Assembly: GCF_014839805.1 (NCBI RefSeq)
Contig: NC_051128.1
Location: forward strand, 11,422,466 to 11,486,465
DNA length: 64,000 nucleotides
Source of the DNA: Manduca sexta
Taxonomy: Eukaryota > Arthropoda > Insecta > Lepidoptera > Sphingidae
Direction: 5' to 3'
This document shows, piece by piece, positions 48,637-60,170 of this stretch. The notes beneath the pieces were generated by a model. The model did no database searches, was not told the DNA's origin, and saw nothing but the letters and a program-made list of their open reading frames with translations. How positions within the stretch are numbered: the first letter of the stretch is position 1; the number at the start of each line of letters is the position of its first letter. The translations under genes were made by a program, and so were the position numbers.

Positions 48637-49975
48637 CAAAGCATAATAATCCATAAATCTTAATGATAATAAAATTGACAATCCATTGCCCACTGACACC
48701 ATAACCTAAACCCTAACCTAACATAACCTCAAAATCCTTGTATCATCATAACCCTAATATAGGTTAACAATAGCACTTAAAAGATATAGTTACCCGTAAA
48801 ATGTCGCCAAAATGGGTTAATACAATATACAAATGATGCCTTAATACGTGTGAAATACTCATAATTATGTTAGTCTGAAGCTCTCAGTTACTTGGAAACG
48901 AATTTACCTTTGTTAATAAAGTTTTTGTTAAACGCGGTCAGTTTTCGACTTATGTGACGTCATTTCGTATAAGCATATAAGGATAAACTTTATACACAAC
49001 TAAACGTAATTGATAACATTTCGCTATTAGATTGTTATCTTTCGTAGAAGATTCCGTCGGAGTAGGTAACATCGCGTATCTTTACCGTCTGGTTTTATTA
49101 AACAGCAGTTTAAAATGAAAAGTATTGTTGTATTATACGTCTAGTTATATCCCTGTGATATGACGTAGTCCGTGTAATAATGCACATTGTTAGGCTTCTA
49201 ATAATAGACCAGCGCTGTTCAATAATATGCAAAGTTTATATTTCAGTTTTGATTATTATTTAGGGCAATTTAACGCATACCATCAGGCGAGGAATTTGTT
49301 GATATGTTTGAAAAGTAGAGACGATTAACATTCATTTTTGTTTCGGTATTTTATTAAATAAATAAAAATAATATAAAAGATTTCTGCTGTCCGTACGTCT
49401 CACAAAACAATCCAACTAGTGAGCCGGCGTGTGTGGGTCGGCAAGGAAATGCAGAGCTAAGTACCGGCTCACGCGAGCGGACGGTTTGCGCAGTTTACAT
49501 TTATCGCTATGGTAGTGTTAGAGTATGTGATTTATGTTAAAACTAGCTGTATTTCGCTGTATTATTAATTTAAACATTAGCAATGCTCGATTTAGATATG
49601 AACTTGAGTTCTTTATACAATTTATGTGATTAAGAATTTCTGTCCCCTAAGAGTTAAGTGCTGTGGGACACAAAGCCAATTAGAATGTATAGTTTCAGAG
49701 TAGCACATTACGAGGTACAATAGTATCTTTATTTTGATCCAGAAAGTCTATTTTAAACATAATATATCAAACTTTAATATTGAAAAAATTTTAATGAAAT
49801 AATTTATTCGAACCTATAAGATATTATATATTATTTATATTCAGTTAGTATTAACTCTATCAGTTTGAAAAGCAGTTATCAATAGAGAAGAAGGGGCAAA
49901 AACTAATATTGCTCTTTTTGAAATCAATAAAATTTATAATACTATTTCGATTAGTAAATTTGACGCAGTGGGTAA
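48637..49975. other. Non-coding stretch
   Basis: Short ACCTAAACCCTAACCTAACA run near 48702 and TGACGTCA at 48955-48962. No gene recognised. Confidence 0.35.
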
Positions 49976-50095
49976 CTGAATAAACTATTGTAGCTTGTCC
50001 TATCGTATGTGAGAATACGTCTGGGAATCCATTGTGTTTTACCGTCAAACAGCTTATGCGAGTAATGTTTGCACTCCAGTTGAAAGAACATATAG
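49976..50095 (+). repeat. Family D fragment, decayed
   Basis: CTATCGTATGTGAGAATACG, then AGTTGAAAGAACATATAGTT parallels the order of the 45.9 kb copy (CATATGTGAGAGTCC ... GTTTGAAGGACATTG). Confidence 0.35.
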
Positions 50096-50599
50096 TTAAC
50101 TATTAGTAATTAAGAGTATTGTTAGACTTAACAAAATAATATAAAAATAATATCAGGATAAGCAAAGCAACATATCAGGTCATGTCATGGTGAGTTTGAA
50201 GTTGCGTTACAAATGATACCGCATACTTATCTTCTTGAAAATAACACTTCTATAATTTAATCGTAGATATAAAATAAAAATGTGTATAATAAATAGCAAC
50301 AAAATGTTTATTGGAGCGGTAACATCACACTTTCAGTCAGGAATACAATCATGCAGACGCCAAATCCTCCCTAAACTACAAAGTTATCAAAAAACGGAAA
50401 ACTAAAATCGGGATCTGGCGAAAATATTCGCTATTCATGAATAATTTTAACCACGCTCTTAGCAAACGTTAAGACGAGTATGTAGTTTCATTTAGTAAGA
50501 TAACGTTAAAATGCCCTGTAGATTCTTTGCAAAGAGGAATCGGAAGGTCTGGACGTTATGGCTATTGTTCATGTTCAGTGATGGCGCTTCTCAAGCGAG
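50096..50599. other. Spacer
   Basis: No feature recognised. Confidence 0.35.
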
Positions 50600-50892
50600 T
50601 TTTTTTGCTTTGAATGACGAGACGAGCTTGTGGTTCGCCTCATAGTAAGCAATACGACTATCCATAAACAGTAGAAACACCATCCAACGCCTTGAATTAC
50701 AAAGAATTGTTTGGCATTCCACTGCGCTCGCCAACCTAAGAAATGAGATGTTAAGTCTTATTATGTCCAGTAGTCACACTAACTACAATGTTTTTCATAC
50801 CGGAACACAAGTGACTACACACTGGTGCTTGGCGGCAAAAATAGACATTGCGGTCGTACCTAGGATTCTCACATATGAGATACCACCAGTCA
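50600..50892 (-). repeat. Family D tail
   Basis: TTTTTTTGCTTTGAATGACG, GACGAGCTTGTGGTTCGCCT, AGTAGAAACACCATCCAACG, CGGAACACAAGTGACTACAC and CACATATGAGATACCACC. Poly-T at the left edge marks minus orientation. Confidence 0.8.
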
Positions 50893-50989
50893 ATTTCTCG
50901 TTGTAAAAAAGTAACATAAATGTAGAATTTACTCCATCTCAGTGCTAAAATAGACTGCAGTAATAAATACTAATTAGAACAAATGAGTT

Positions 50990-51130
50990 ATAAAGTGAGA
51001 GAGTAGTGTGGGACGCGATCGACGACCTTAAAGACGCCGGCATAATTGTGTCGACTGGCAAGGAATAATTGTCTCTCGTCAATCGGCCCGTTTGGACTTT
51101 ACAATACTTACAATCAGGTGTAGTGGATGC
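50990..51130 (+). repeat. Family C fragment, decayed
   Basis: GCCGGCATAATTGTGTCGAC, TGGCAAGGAATAATTGTCTC and CTTACAATCAGGTGTAGTGG. The hairpin's right arm is mutated. Confidence 0.6.
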
Positions 51131-51139
51131 TGACAAGAA

Positions 51140-51372
51140 AGAAACTGAATCTTTCCTAGCCGAATTTCGGCCACGGCGGCCCACCTCATCGGAGATCAGC
51201 CAGGTATGCAGGATATATTATAGTGCACAAGTGTTTGAGCTATATACAGGTGAACTCTCGGTTTTTCTTTACTCTCATAGTTCGGTGAGACGGCGATCCG
51301 ACATGACCGGAGAGAGATCAGGTGCAGGACAAACGACTGTACGTACTTTCTGAGGCACGGGGGTATCACAAA
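51140..51372 (+). repeat. Widespread lepidopteran repeat H
   Basis: GAATTTCGGCCACGGCGGCC, GGATATATTATAGTGCACAA, GAGACGGCGATCCGACATGA, CCGGAGAGAGATCAGGTGCA and TTTCTGAGGCACGGGGGTAT. I recall this order from a repeat very common in Lepidoptera; class unknown to me. The 94-codon frame over it is incidental. Confidence 0.65.
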
Positions 51373-51522
51373 AATTAAGAAAGAAAGAAACTACTTATGA
51401 CGCAAATAGTATCTTCAAGGCACCGCGCAGACGATGTTAAGTTGCCGATAAACATTATTATGACACTAACAGCTGCTTAGCAACTTGACTAATAACTGAA
51501 TGTCATTTTTTTAACTGTTAAA

Positions 51523-51672
51523 GCCAGGTCGGGCGGAGTGATATGGGATTTTCTGCTCAGTATCATAGATGATAATCTCTGCCCTCTATCACGTTATGAG
51601 ACGAAACACGTGCAGCCAAAAGTGGATACATGGGTTCCGGCTCTACCATTCTTATAAAAGCGTGTGTTTGTG
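51523..51672 (+). repeat. SINE-A copy, head truncated
   Basis: CCAGGTCGGGCGGAGTGATA, TTTTCTGCTCAGTATCATAG, CTATCACGTTATGAGACGAA and CCAAAAGTGGATACATGG, ending in ATAAAAGCGTGTG. Confidence 0.65.
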
Positions 51673-52383
51673 TGTATTCCAATAAAGAGATAATAATACA
51701 TAATATTACATTTTTCTTTTTCCAAACCGTCGCACGAAAGCTCTTTTATATTATATTTTTATTTAATCATGTGGGTTATAATATTAAATGAAAAATAACA
51801 ATTTTAGAAATTTCCTCTTAACCAAATACTCGCAAATCTATATTAAAATCTTCATAAAGACATCAGTAGGTAAGATATTAATAGACAAATCACATGTTTA
51901 TTTCAACTTACTATGAGCTATTAATTCTGATTCACAGATAAATAGTTGAGATGGCTCCGAGCCGACGGCAAAAGATGTCGCGGTTCCGCATTCCAACGGA
52001 TATTTCGCGCGCACTCTGATTGTTAACAATTTGTATCTAAAATGTCTTCTCAACAAGAATTAATATTGTTTTTATTTCATTATTTTATGTAACCTTTTTA
52101 AAGTCTATATTTAGCTAACAACTAGGTAACTAAGATTACCGTCTTTGATTATATTTCAAGTTTTTTTTAACCGACTTCAAAGAAAGGAGGAGTTATCGTA
52201 CATTTGTTCATGTATTTATCTAGCTTAACTAGCACTTTTAATTAGGCACCAACTCCAAAATTGGTAACCAGTAATAAAATAATTATTTTAAATTATTTTT
52301 TGATTTTAGTGGTTTTTGAAGGCGGTGTAATTTTTTGTAATTTTAAAGAATAATCATTTAATATATTCCTGTCATCTTATTAC
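51673..52383. other. AT-rich spacer
   Basis: GC-richer short patch at 51950-52010. No gene or repeat family recognised. Confidence 0.35.
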
Positions 52384-52550
52384 TATGTCCCTAGTGGTTC
52401 CAAATTCGATACCCAGGTTAAACAGCGTCATATATGAGTTATTCTTCCACGGTTTACTCAGAAACCTTGCGAGACATTCACATTAAAGCAGTCGGTTATA
52501 AATCTGTGCCATACTTGAAAATATTTTACACAGATCCCCACTGCAGTGGG
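52384..52550 (+). repeat. tRNA-like SINE head, decayed
   Basis: CCCTAGTGGTTCCAAATTCG followed by ATACCCAGG is B-box-like. The rest has weak similarity to SINE-E. Confidence 0.4.
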
Positions 52551-52624
52551 ATAAAATAGGTGGATAGTAATTAGGGTACATATACCTTTACATTTTAATT
52601 TCAACTAAACACTTATAAATAAAT

Positions 52625-52815
52625 AATATACTGCTGAGCACGGGCCTCCTCTACTACTGAGAGGGATTAGGCCTTAGTCCACAACGCTGGCCTAGTGCGG
52701 ATTAGTAGACTTCACACACCTTCGAAACTCCTATAGAGAACTTCTCAGATGTGCAGGTTTCCTCACGATGTTTTCCTTCACCGTTAAAGCGAACGATACA
52801 TTCACAAAAACCTTT
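52625..52815 (-). repeat. SINE-B copy, head missing
   Basis: TATACTGCTGAGCACGGGCC, TCTACTACTGAGAGGGATTA, GGCCTTAGTCCACAACGCTG, CCTCACGATGTTTTCCTTCA and CCGTTAAAGCGAACGATACA. The head is absent. Confidence 0.8.
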
Positions 52816-55800
52816 TATAAATAAAACGAGAAATAATCACTCACAGCCTGAGCAGGCATTTAAAATTCACCATGTAGTAAAATATGAAACTAAATTCTGG
52901 TAAAACAACGTTAAATTTAAAACGAAAAGCAAAAATGGCGCCGCCAAAGTAGATTTTTCGTTCTGGTCAAGCTTCATTGGGTAATCCACGTACTATCTAC
53001 CAGAAATTAACTATAGGGTCATTATTCCCTGTTAGGACCTCTATTCGACTCATTAAATATTCTTCCTAGATTGCTTTAGCGTCCTCAAACATTCTTAAAG
53101 TAGAAATACCTAGAAAGACACGTCGACAAATTCCGCATACCATGTCAATTCCTCACTTGTGTTATGTGTCATTGGCGAAATATATCCAACCCTAGGTCTT
53201 GTTTATTAGTGAATGTGTCTTCTACCTTGTACACTGTGTGTAAATCTTTTTCGCGAGGTCTTTGCTCTTCATTATTTTTAAAATGATCTAAAAATATTTA
53301 TGATTATTCCGTATGAGATTTCTCCGGAATAAAATGTTTTACAGTTGTACATTATTTGGGATATTTTTATCTGCAAAAACATATTTCATCCAAATATGGA
53401 TACTTAAGGGTTTATACCTGACTAGTTAAATAACTTCCAAACACTATGGTATAATTTTAATTTGGATTACATTTATACTCTCATTTAAAGTAAATAGGTC
53501 TTTATTAAAATATACTTTAGACTTTAGACATATATAGGAAATCACAATAGGTACAGTGGCGAAAATATAATGCCAAGTTAATCGAAATGAGGTTCTATAT
53601 CTTCAAAGTAATAATGGAACTAGCAACACTCGATATTCAGAGATAATTCCCATTTTAAAATAAACGCCGGTAGTACACTACCGCCGTCACGTTCAGAAAT
53701 TAAGCAAACAATGCAAATTAAAAAGCGAATAAATAAAAAAAAACAACCGCCATTCGTAATTTAAAACGTAATGACGTTCCATTCCGCGCAGGACAGAGAG
53801 CACGAAAATTAAACACGCTTTGCAGTGTGCCAGTTAAAATTATTTTTTCACTGCTTATCCAGCCGGCTGTGTGTTCGCGGGCACTTTAAAAAAACGTAAA
53901 AGACACTAATACAAACACGCGAATCCATCATGTGAACAACGAAATTACACACACATGGTTAAAAATCAGCTCGCACACATGTGAATACGAACACGATACA
54001 AATGCAAAAAGAATGCATTTATACACTCACCCATACACGAGAACACACACCTTTAAAAAATTCGGTGTTCCTATAATCAAAATTTGTGCGTGAGTGTTGG
54101 TAGCATCATTCCCACGCATGTACAATGCTAGTTCTACCAACATGACATATACAAATGATTTTAAACCTTATTTCTACTGCAACAAAGTATCAAATCGAAA
54201 CTTAATTATTAATGATCGGGTTGCATTAACATGAATGTGTGAGTGAGCGATTCGTGTTGTTTTATTCCTTTTTTAAATTTCACCGTTTAGTTCAATCTAT
54301 TTATTGGTCGCTGCGCGTGTGTGCGTTGCGGTTACGTCAGCACACAAGGATCGTTGCAGTGTGCGTGCGCGCGAAAGTGCGTAGAAAAATGGCGGGATAT
54401 AATTATGCATAATGTATTATATTTTGTTACAAACCTAGCAATTGTGTGAGGGTTTATCCGCTTTCATACCTATAATGAGGATATATGGGTGCTTTTAGCA
54501 ACAATGTGTGAAGTTTCATTACATCTTGGCCTTCAGTTGTATCATGGTTAAATGAATTCCCGCCATTTTGAATGCCATTTCCGTACCTAACAAGATAAGT
54601 GTGAGACGAGTTGGTAGAAGCGGTTCTGTGGTAGCAATAAAACGTCTTGAGAGCGATTGTTTGCTATTTATACTTATATGTATTCTTATTGTTTATAAAT
54701 CAAATTAGTCACAAAGAAACCTAATTGTAGCTACCGAGTGTATTACTAAAACACAAATTTTCATACGGTTTATTAAATCTTAACACAAATGAATTCATAT
54801 TTTGGTTTTTAACACAATTGTCTGACTGTCCTGTGATAGGTTCTGTAACAGAAGAATAGTAGGAGTTTAAAAGACGTAAAAAAATCTCTATTTCTAAACA
54901 TAGAAAGTCATAACGCCATCTACCGTCAAACGTTTGAACTATATTTGTCCATAAAATTGGGTTGAAGAATTAAAATTGTTTCGAAATACCTGTATTATGT
55001 TTCATATTAAGATTGTTTGACTCTTATTAAGTTTACTTAATGGGCTTACTGTGTATGTTCTATTTTAAAAGTCAATTACGTATTTATCACGAATTTAAGT
55101 GAAATAAAAAGTGCGAAGATTCTAACGAACCGTAAGGCATCTCCAGGTTTAACTGGTACCTACTAAAACAGCTACGATCACTTTATAACAAACTTCGAAA
55201 TATTACCTAGGACAATAGGGATGAAACCCCTCATTAATAAAAGGGGGGAGAGGAGCTAATCAAAGACAAAATCCATTACATTTTTTTAAGCAAAGTAACT
55301 TTCTTAAATATTTTCATATCGTACAATACGTCGATTTAATTTGTTAACTAAAGATACAGTCCTGAAAATTGCATTCCACACTGCAAATTAACTTTAAAAT
55401 CTAATGATAAACGATTGATTATGGATTGTTACGGACTATAAGGATTCCCTTTTTATTAAAATAGACTTATTAGCAACTAGTTCTACGTCTCAAATCACGT
55501 ACTAGTTTTACAGGAATAAATGCAAAATCCTTAATTATCACTACAAAGCTTTAAAAGGTCCGTCGGAGAAAATAACTGTGCCTACTCTTTTTTCAGTCAG
55601 ATGTGTTCTATATAAATTTTTTTCTTAATTAGTATTATCTATTCATCTGATGTAAAATTATTTCTTCCTAAATCAAATTCTTACTTAAATATTTGAAAGC
55701 AATAACAAACACACATCAAGTTTTTATCTCCGAAGGGGTAGACAGAGGTGTAACCAAGGCACTTCTCGCCGTGTCCCATGATGTGATAACTAATTTATAA

Positions 55801-56082
55801 ATAAAACAAGCTAATACAATATCTCGAAATCCTCTATTTGAGGTTGTGGTAGATACACAAAATCAGAGTATATACAACCGATAATTATTTAAAAATCCAG
55901 CTCTAATAAGTTGTTATGAGGAATGAGAAGTTGTCTAAATCATAAAGATTTTCATGCAATAAAGGCTAGCCAGATAGTTGTCGAGTTATTGTTATAGACA
56001 TTTTTTATGTGACTATATTAATAAGTCGGGTTTAGATTAACAAAATTTATAGAATTCGACTTCTGCAAGCATGTAAACAATA
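52816..56082. other. Non-coding stretch with a CA/TG-rich interval
   Basis: From about 53700 to 54420 there are many ACAC/GTGTG steps, an ATGCAAAT octamer (53711-53718), CCGCCAT (53747 and 54560) and ATGGCGG (54389), in a GC-richer setting near 54300-54395. No gene recognised. Confidence 0.35.
55713..55790 (-). repeat. SINE-A fragment (tail side)
   Basis: TTTTTATCTCCGAAGGGGTA, GACAGAGGTGTAACCAAGGC and GTGTCCCATGATGTGATAA. The tRNA-like head is missing. Confidence 0.65.
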
Positions 56083-56215
56083 ACAGCACACTGATTTCTG
56101 CAAATCTAGAAGCTCGAAGCAAGTCGAATGTGTATAGCATTTTTGATATTTCTTATTTCAACACATCTGTAGTTCGCGAAATGTATTGCTGCGATAACTT
56201 GCTAGTCTAAACATT
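56083..56215. repeat. Repeat F copy
   Basis: CGAAGCAAGTCGAATGTGTA followed by TAGC, and TGTATTGCTGCGATAACTTG followed by CTAGTCTAAACAT, match 26246-26395 in order. Confidence 0.5.
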
Positions 56216-56960
56216 ATTAAAAAGGTAGAGCCTTTTTAGAGATCTTCTAAGCTTATTACAGCATCAAATTAAAACTATTTTAGTTATTTGCATTAAGAGG
56301 GCTTTATAAAAGCTTTATATTGACTATTTTAAAAATAAACTTTTGGGATATTCAAAATAGCGTTTCAGAAGACGTCTATGTCAATTTATAAGTTGTATCG
56401 TAGGGCGGCGCTACGAGTCTAAATGAAACGTACGCAGCCATTTAATTCTTTACGGATTGTCGTTGGTTTTACAAAATATAATGAATTAGTGTTATTGATT
56501 TAAATAATCAACGATTTATTTTTATGTACTATAAACAAATGGGTTACAATTTTTTAAAAAATTATATATTTATCGAATTATATGTACCTAACCATTCATA
56601 ACTCTAAAATTCCTCTGCGGCTATTTATAGAGAAAAAGAAATATATTTTATAAAAGACAACGGAATATCAATTTAAATAATATTATATAACTTTTTGTCT
56701 CATGTCATAATATTACGTATTTTCTTCCAATTGTAATTCTATCCATAATTATATTATTATTTGGGCATTTATATAATCACCCAATTTTATAATAAATACA
56801 TATATTTCTTTTATATGACGTGATACAATTTACGCCAAAAATTATACTCTCATTCGGAGTCAATTTTCAGATATTAACAAATAGGTCATAATTTTGACAT
56901 ATTACCTGTAAAATTTATCCAATAATTGGAAATATCTAACAAGATGATATTAAGCTAGCG
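56216..56960. other. AT-rich spacer
   Basis: No feature recognised. Confidence 0.35.
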
Positions 56961-57110
56961 CAAACCGGCTGTAACCGGCTCGTTCCGGTTCGCGGATAGT
57001 CCCGAAACAGTTCCTTGCCCCCTCAGGTGGGTATTAGCGTTGTGTGTGTGTGAGTGAAATGCAACTTGTTCTAAGTAGGCACCGGGCAGGCGCGCGTAGG
57101 CGGCGACAAT
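56961..57110. promoter_or_regulatory. GC-rich patch with three Grainyhead-like half-sites
   Basis: AAACCGG, TAACCGG and CCGGTT lie within 56962-56990, then CTCAGGTGGG (E-box CAGGTG) and a CG-rich run GGCAGGCGCGCGTAGGCGGC. Grainyhead recognises AACCGGTT-like sites; function here is inference. Confidence 0.35.
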
Positions 57111-57504
57111 TTTGACAATACTCAAAATAAAATTATGTTTATTTTGATTTTTATGTTTGATATTGTCAAATATGTTTTTTAAGTTTATTTAATGAGTTTG
57201 GTCGTAATTTCAGGATCAGTTTACTTCGTATCATGGGTGTTCACGAATATGTTATTGTATTGCATACTTTGGGTATCACTAAAAAACGCAAGTCTGCAAA
57301 AGTTATGTCTTTTATCGACATCATTTTTCGTACGTTTCGTCTGTTTTAGCTAACTCATAGCAACGTGCCTATTTGTGTTTCTGTGTTTTGGTAAGGAGAG
57401 TTTGTACACGAGGTATTATGAAGGTTAACTAAAGACTCTTACTGCCGCAGCAACTGAAAACATTGTTGACCATACGAAACCTAATAAATATAATCACGTC
57501 ATAT
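57111..57504. other. AT-rich spacer
   Basis: No feature recognised. Confidence 0.35.
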
Positions 57505-57762
57505 ACTGGGCACGGACCTCCACTACTAGTGATGCAGTTGAGGCCTTAGTCCACACTATGCGAATTGGCAGACTTCACATATCTTTGAAATCTTTATAGA
57601 GAACTTCTCAGGTATGCAGGTATCATCAAAATGTTTTTTTTAGTTAAAGCGAACTATAATTCAGACATAACTTTAAAAAGTTAGAGAAGCCTTGCGGGGT
57701 CTTTCGGTTTTGGACCAGCTGATCTTCGTCTCGGCAGTCCATTCTGCTAGGCTATTACAGCT
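57505..57762 (-). repeat. SINE-B copy, near full length, decayed
   Basis: CACGGACCTCCACTACTAGT, GAGGCCTTAGTCCACACTAT, ACTTCTCAGGTATGCAGG, then the head complement GGTTTTGGACCAGCTGATCT and TCTGCTAGGCTATT. A and B boxes are mutated. Confidence 0.7.
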
Positions 57763-57783
57763 TTGTAAAACATTAACTAGGGA

Positions 57784-57825
57784 GCACTTGCGAAGGGTGA
57801 AATTTTTCAATAAGTTACCCGGGGC
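57784..57825. repeat. Possible MITE-1 fragment
   Basis: TGCGAAGGGTGAAATTTTTC resembles the left edge of the 9.58 kb copy (AGCGAAAGGTGAAATTTTTC). No other family block is present. Confidence 0.3.
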
Positions 57826-58497
57826 AAAAAATAATTATCTTATTTAACATATAGCGAGCAATTTAACAGAAAATAAAAGCTAAGGCAAATGTAAGTTAAC
57901 CTATACGGGAAGCCAAGCGACTTGTATGGAATTTGTATTAATATTAGGCTAGTATTATGAGCACCTTTGCACCTAGTATGAATCGGGGCGGTCTTTTCGA
58001 TTAGGTATTCTTAATTTAAGATGTAGGTAATTAATTACTTAGTATTTACAAAAATGTTTATTATGTAATTACATATATTTGATTATTTTTTAACAATATA
58101 GGTACCTAAATAGAATTTGTATTAATAATATTATGTGTCATAAACGCGAATCGTGAGTACCACTACTATATCTATTTATACTAATCGAAAGCGCTTTTGT
58201 AATCGGTTTTGAAGCATTTCAAACACTTATGCAGAATTATGTATGACATTGTTCGAAAGGTCTCGTTCGAAGATCCATTATGCTTTATTGATACACCAAA
58301 CATTAAACTAATCATGAATTCGTGTTTTGATAACTTTTTAGGTTGAGTAGATTAAGGACTGGTTTCTTTTATAGTTACTTAAACAAGTTAGCAATTTTAA
58401 TTTGTTTAAATGCCTGACGACGTGTATGGATCGCATTTTAATTGTAGTATTTACTGGGCATCATGAGACAACAAATGTCGAAGGTTTGGTTAGTTTA
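57826..58497. other. AT-rich spacer
   Basis: No feature recognised. Confidence 0.35.
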
Positions 58498-58605
58498 TAG
58501 TAACCGACCCGTGACCGTGAAGGCTATAAAGCCTTCGAAACGTCGGGAGAAAAAAAAACAAAAACTAGTTTTCTCTCGATGATTCGCGTAAACATAAGAT
58601 ATAAG
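58498..58605 (+). repeat. Repeat G copy
   Basis: CCGTGACCGTGAAGGCTATA, AAGCCTTCGAAACGTCGGGA, then GATTCGCGTAAACATAAGAT. Same order as 40884-41012. Confidence 0.55.
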
Positions 58606-59414
58606 ATATAGTTTATTGGTAAATGCAACGTCTATTTTCAAATCTTGTATCTATTTTTCAAATTCATTTGATATTTCGTGAGTAGTCCGTGATAATATAT
58701 AACCTAAATCTATAGTTTAGATACTCATTATATATAGACGTCTTATTTTTTGGCCTAAATAAGATTAGTTAAAATTCACTTTTACCAACTCTTATCAAAA
58801 ATAATGATGAACTGAGAAGATCAGTAACTCAAATACAACACCCCAAGATTTCCGTCAACGAAACCGCCAAATGTTGATTGCAACTGACATAGAATAATGT
58901 TACATGTGTAACAGGTCTGGCGGCCATTTTGCGATGTTTTTTTAGCGCTTTCGAATTTCGGGTGCGCCTAGGCCGATGACCCCGCTCCCGCGCCCTGCCC
59001 AACGTATCTTTATTAGGATCTTATTATTTGAACCGACCCTAATGTTGGACATTTTTTAATGTAATTGGTTGGTGTTTGATATGATTAGATAAAGGCGGGC
59101 TAAGGTAATTATAGCCTAAAGGAAAAATAGACCATACTGATTATAATTACATATATGTTGCAAAACATATACCTATATACATATATTTGTATGTTTGTAA
59201 ATATTCTACATAGCAGGCAACAATTACGATATATTTGAAAACAAATTATTTAAAAAAAACTTGTGAAAATCAAGACAATTCTTTTACTTACGTGTTAACT
59301 CCCAATATTAATTCATTAAAATATGGCTTCTAATCAATAATTCTGTCTATAAATTTTATAAAATAGTATTGTTCATTTGTTCCTGCAACACACTACGGTT
59401 GAACATTTTACTGG
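58606..59414. other. Non-coding stretch with a GC-richer patch
   Basis: Around 58915-59005 the sequence TCTGGCGGCCATTTTGCGAT and CCCCGCTCCCGCGCCCTGCC is GC-rich. No gene recognised. Confidence 0.35.
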
Positions 59415-59668
59415 TAGCAGTATATATCTTATCCGCCCGGATAGCGACCACCGTACACAAGATGTTAAAAAACCCGCCATAGTAGCCCATTTAGTGTATC
59501 GCTTTCCGGGATCAGCCTGTGTATATACGATTCCAACAGGCCGGCATAATTATGACAACTGCCGAGGGGTAATCATCTCTCGTCAGTCGACATTCTATTG
59601 GACCCCACTCCACTTACCATCAGGTGCGGTGGGGTCAGTTTGTTGTGGTCGTATAAAAAAAAAACAAT
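59415..59668 (+). repeat. Poly-A retroposon family C, near full length
   Basis: CGGATAGCGACCACCGTACA, AACCCGCCATAGTAGCCC, CCGGGATCAGCCTGTGTATA, GGGGTAATCATCTCTCGTCA, CCACTTACCATCAGGTGCGG and a 3' A run (59656-59665). The first hairpin arm is mutated (GACAACTG for GTCGACTG). The 108-codon frame covering it is incidental. Confidence 0.8.
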
Positions 59669-59931
59669 TTACATTTCACTATCATGTTAGAAAGCTAAAA
59701 TAAACATAATATTATGTGGCATTTACTCGCGGGTACAGCCGACCTTTTTTCCAAGAATTAAAGTAATCAAACCAAATAAAATGCTTGATATCCGTTAAGC
59801 CTTGTTCGAACTATGTTAGTATTTTAGTCTAGTAGAAATTAATTTAGTAACTTAACTTATCTGAGCACCGTTTGTCGAGTAGATTAGTTGACACGTTTAG
59901 TGGCATAATTAGTCGCTATTCAACTTAATTT
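59669..59931. other. Spacer
   Basis: No feature recognised. Confidence 0.35.
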
Positions 59932-60170
59932 TGTATTGCTTTGAATGACGGGGCGAGTTTGCCGTTCGCTTGATGGTAGCGGCACGACCGTCTGTAAACA
60001 GTAGAAACACCATTCAACACCTTGAATCATGAAGTGCTGTTTGGTATTCCACTGAGCTCACCATCCTGAGACATGAGCTGTTAAGTCTCATTATGTCCAG
60101 TAGTTACACTGACTACAATGTTCTTCACAGTGACTACACACTGCTGCTTGGCGGCAGAAATACACATTGA
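59932..60170 (-). repeat. Family D copy, internally deleted
   Basis: TTGCTTTGAATGACGGGGCG, AGTAGAAACACCATTCAACA, GTTACACTGACTACAATGTT, then TGACTACACACTGCTGCTTG. About 20 bp with the CCGGAACACAAC block is missing. Confidence 0.75.

Noticed and set aside
273..56293. Enrichment of ATTTGCAT octamers
   Set aside because: I counted eight on both strands; at this AT content about five are expected, so the excess is weak.
59377..59703. 108-codon plus-strand frame as a gene
   Set aside because: It is an incidental frame through retroposon family C.
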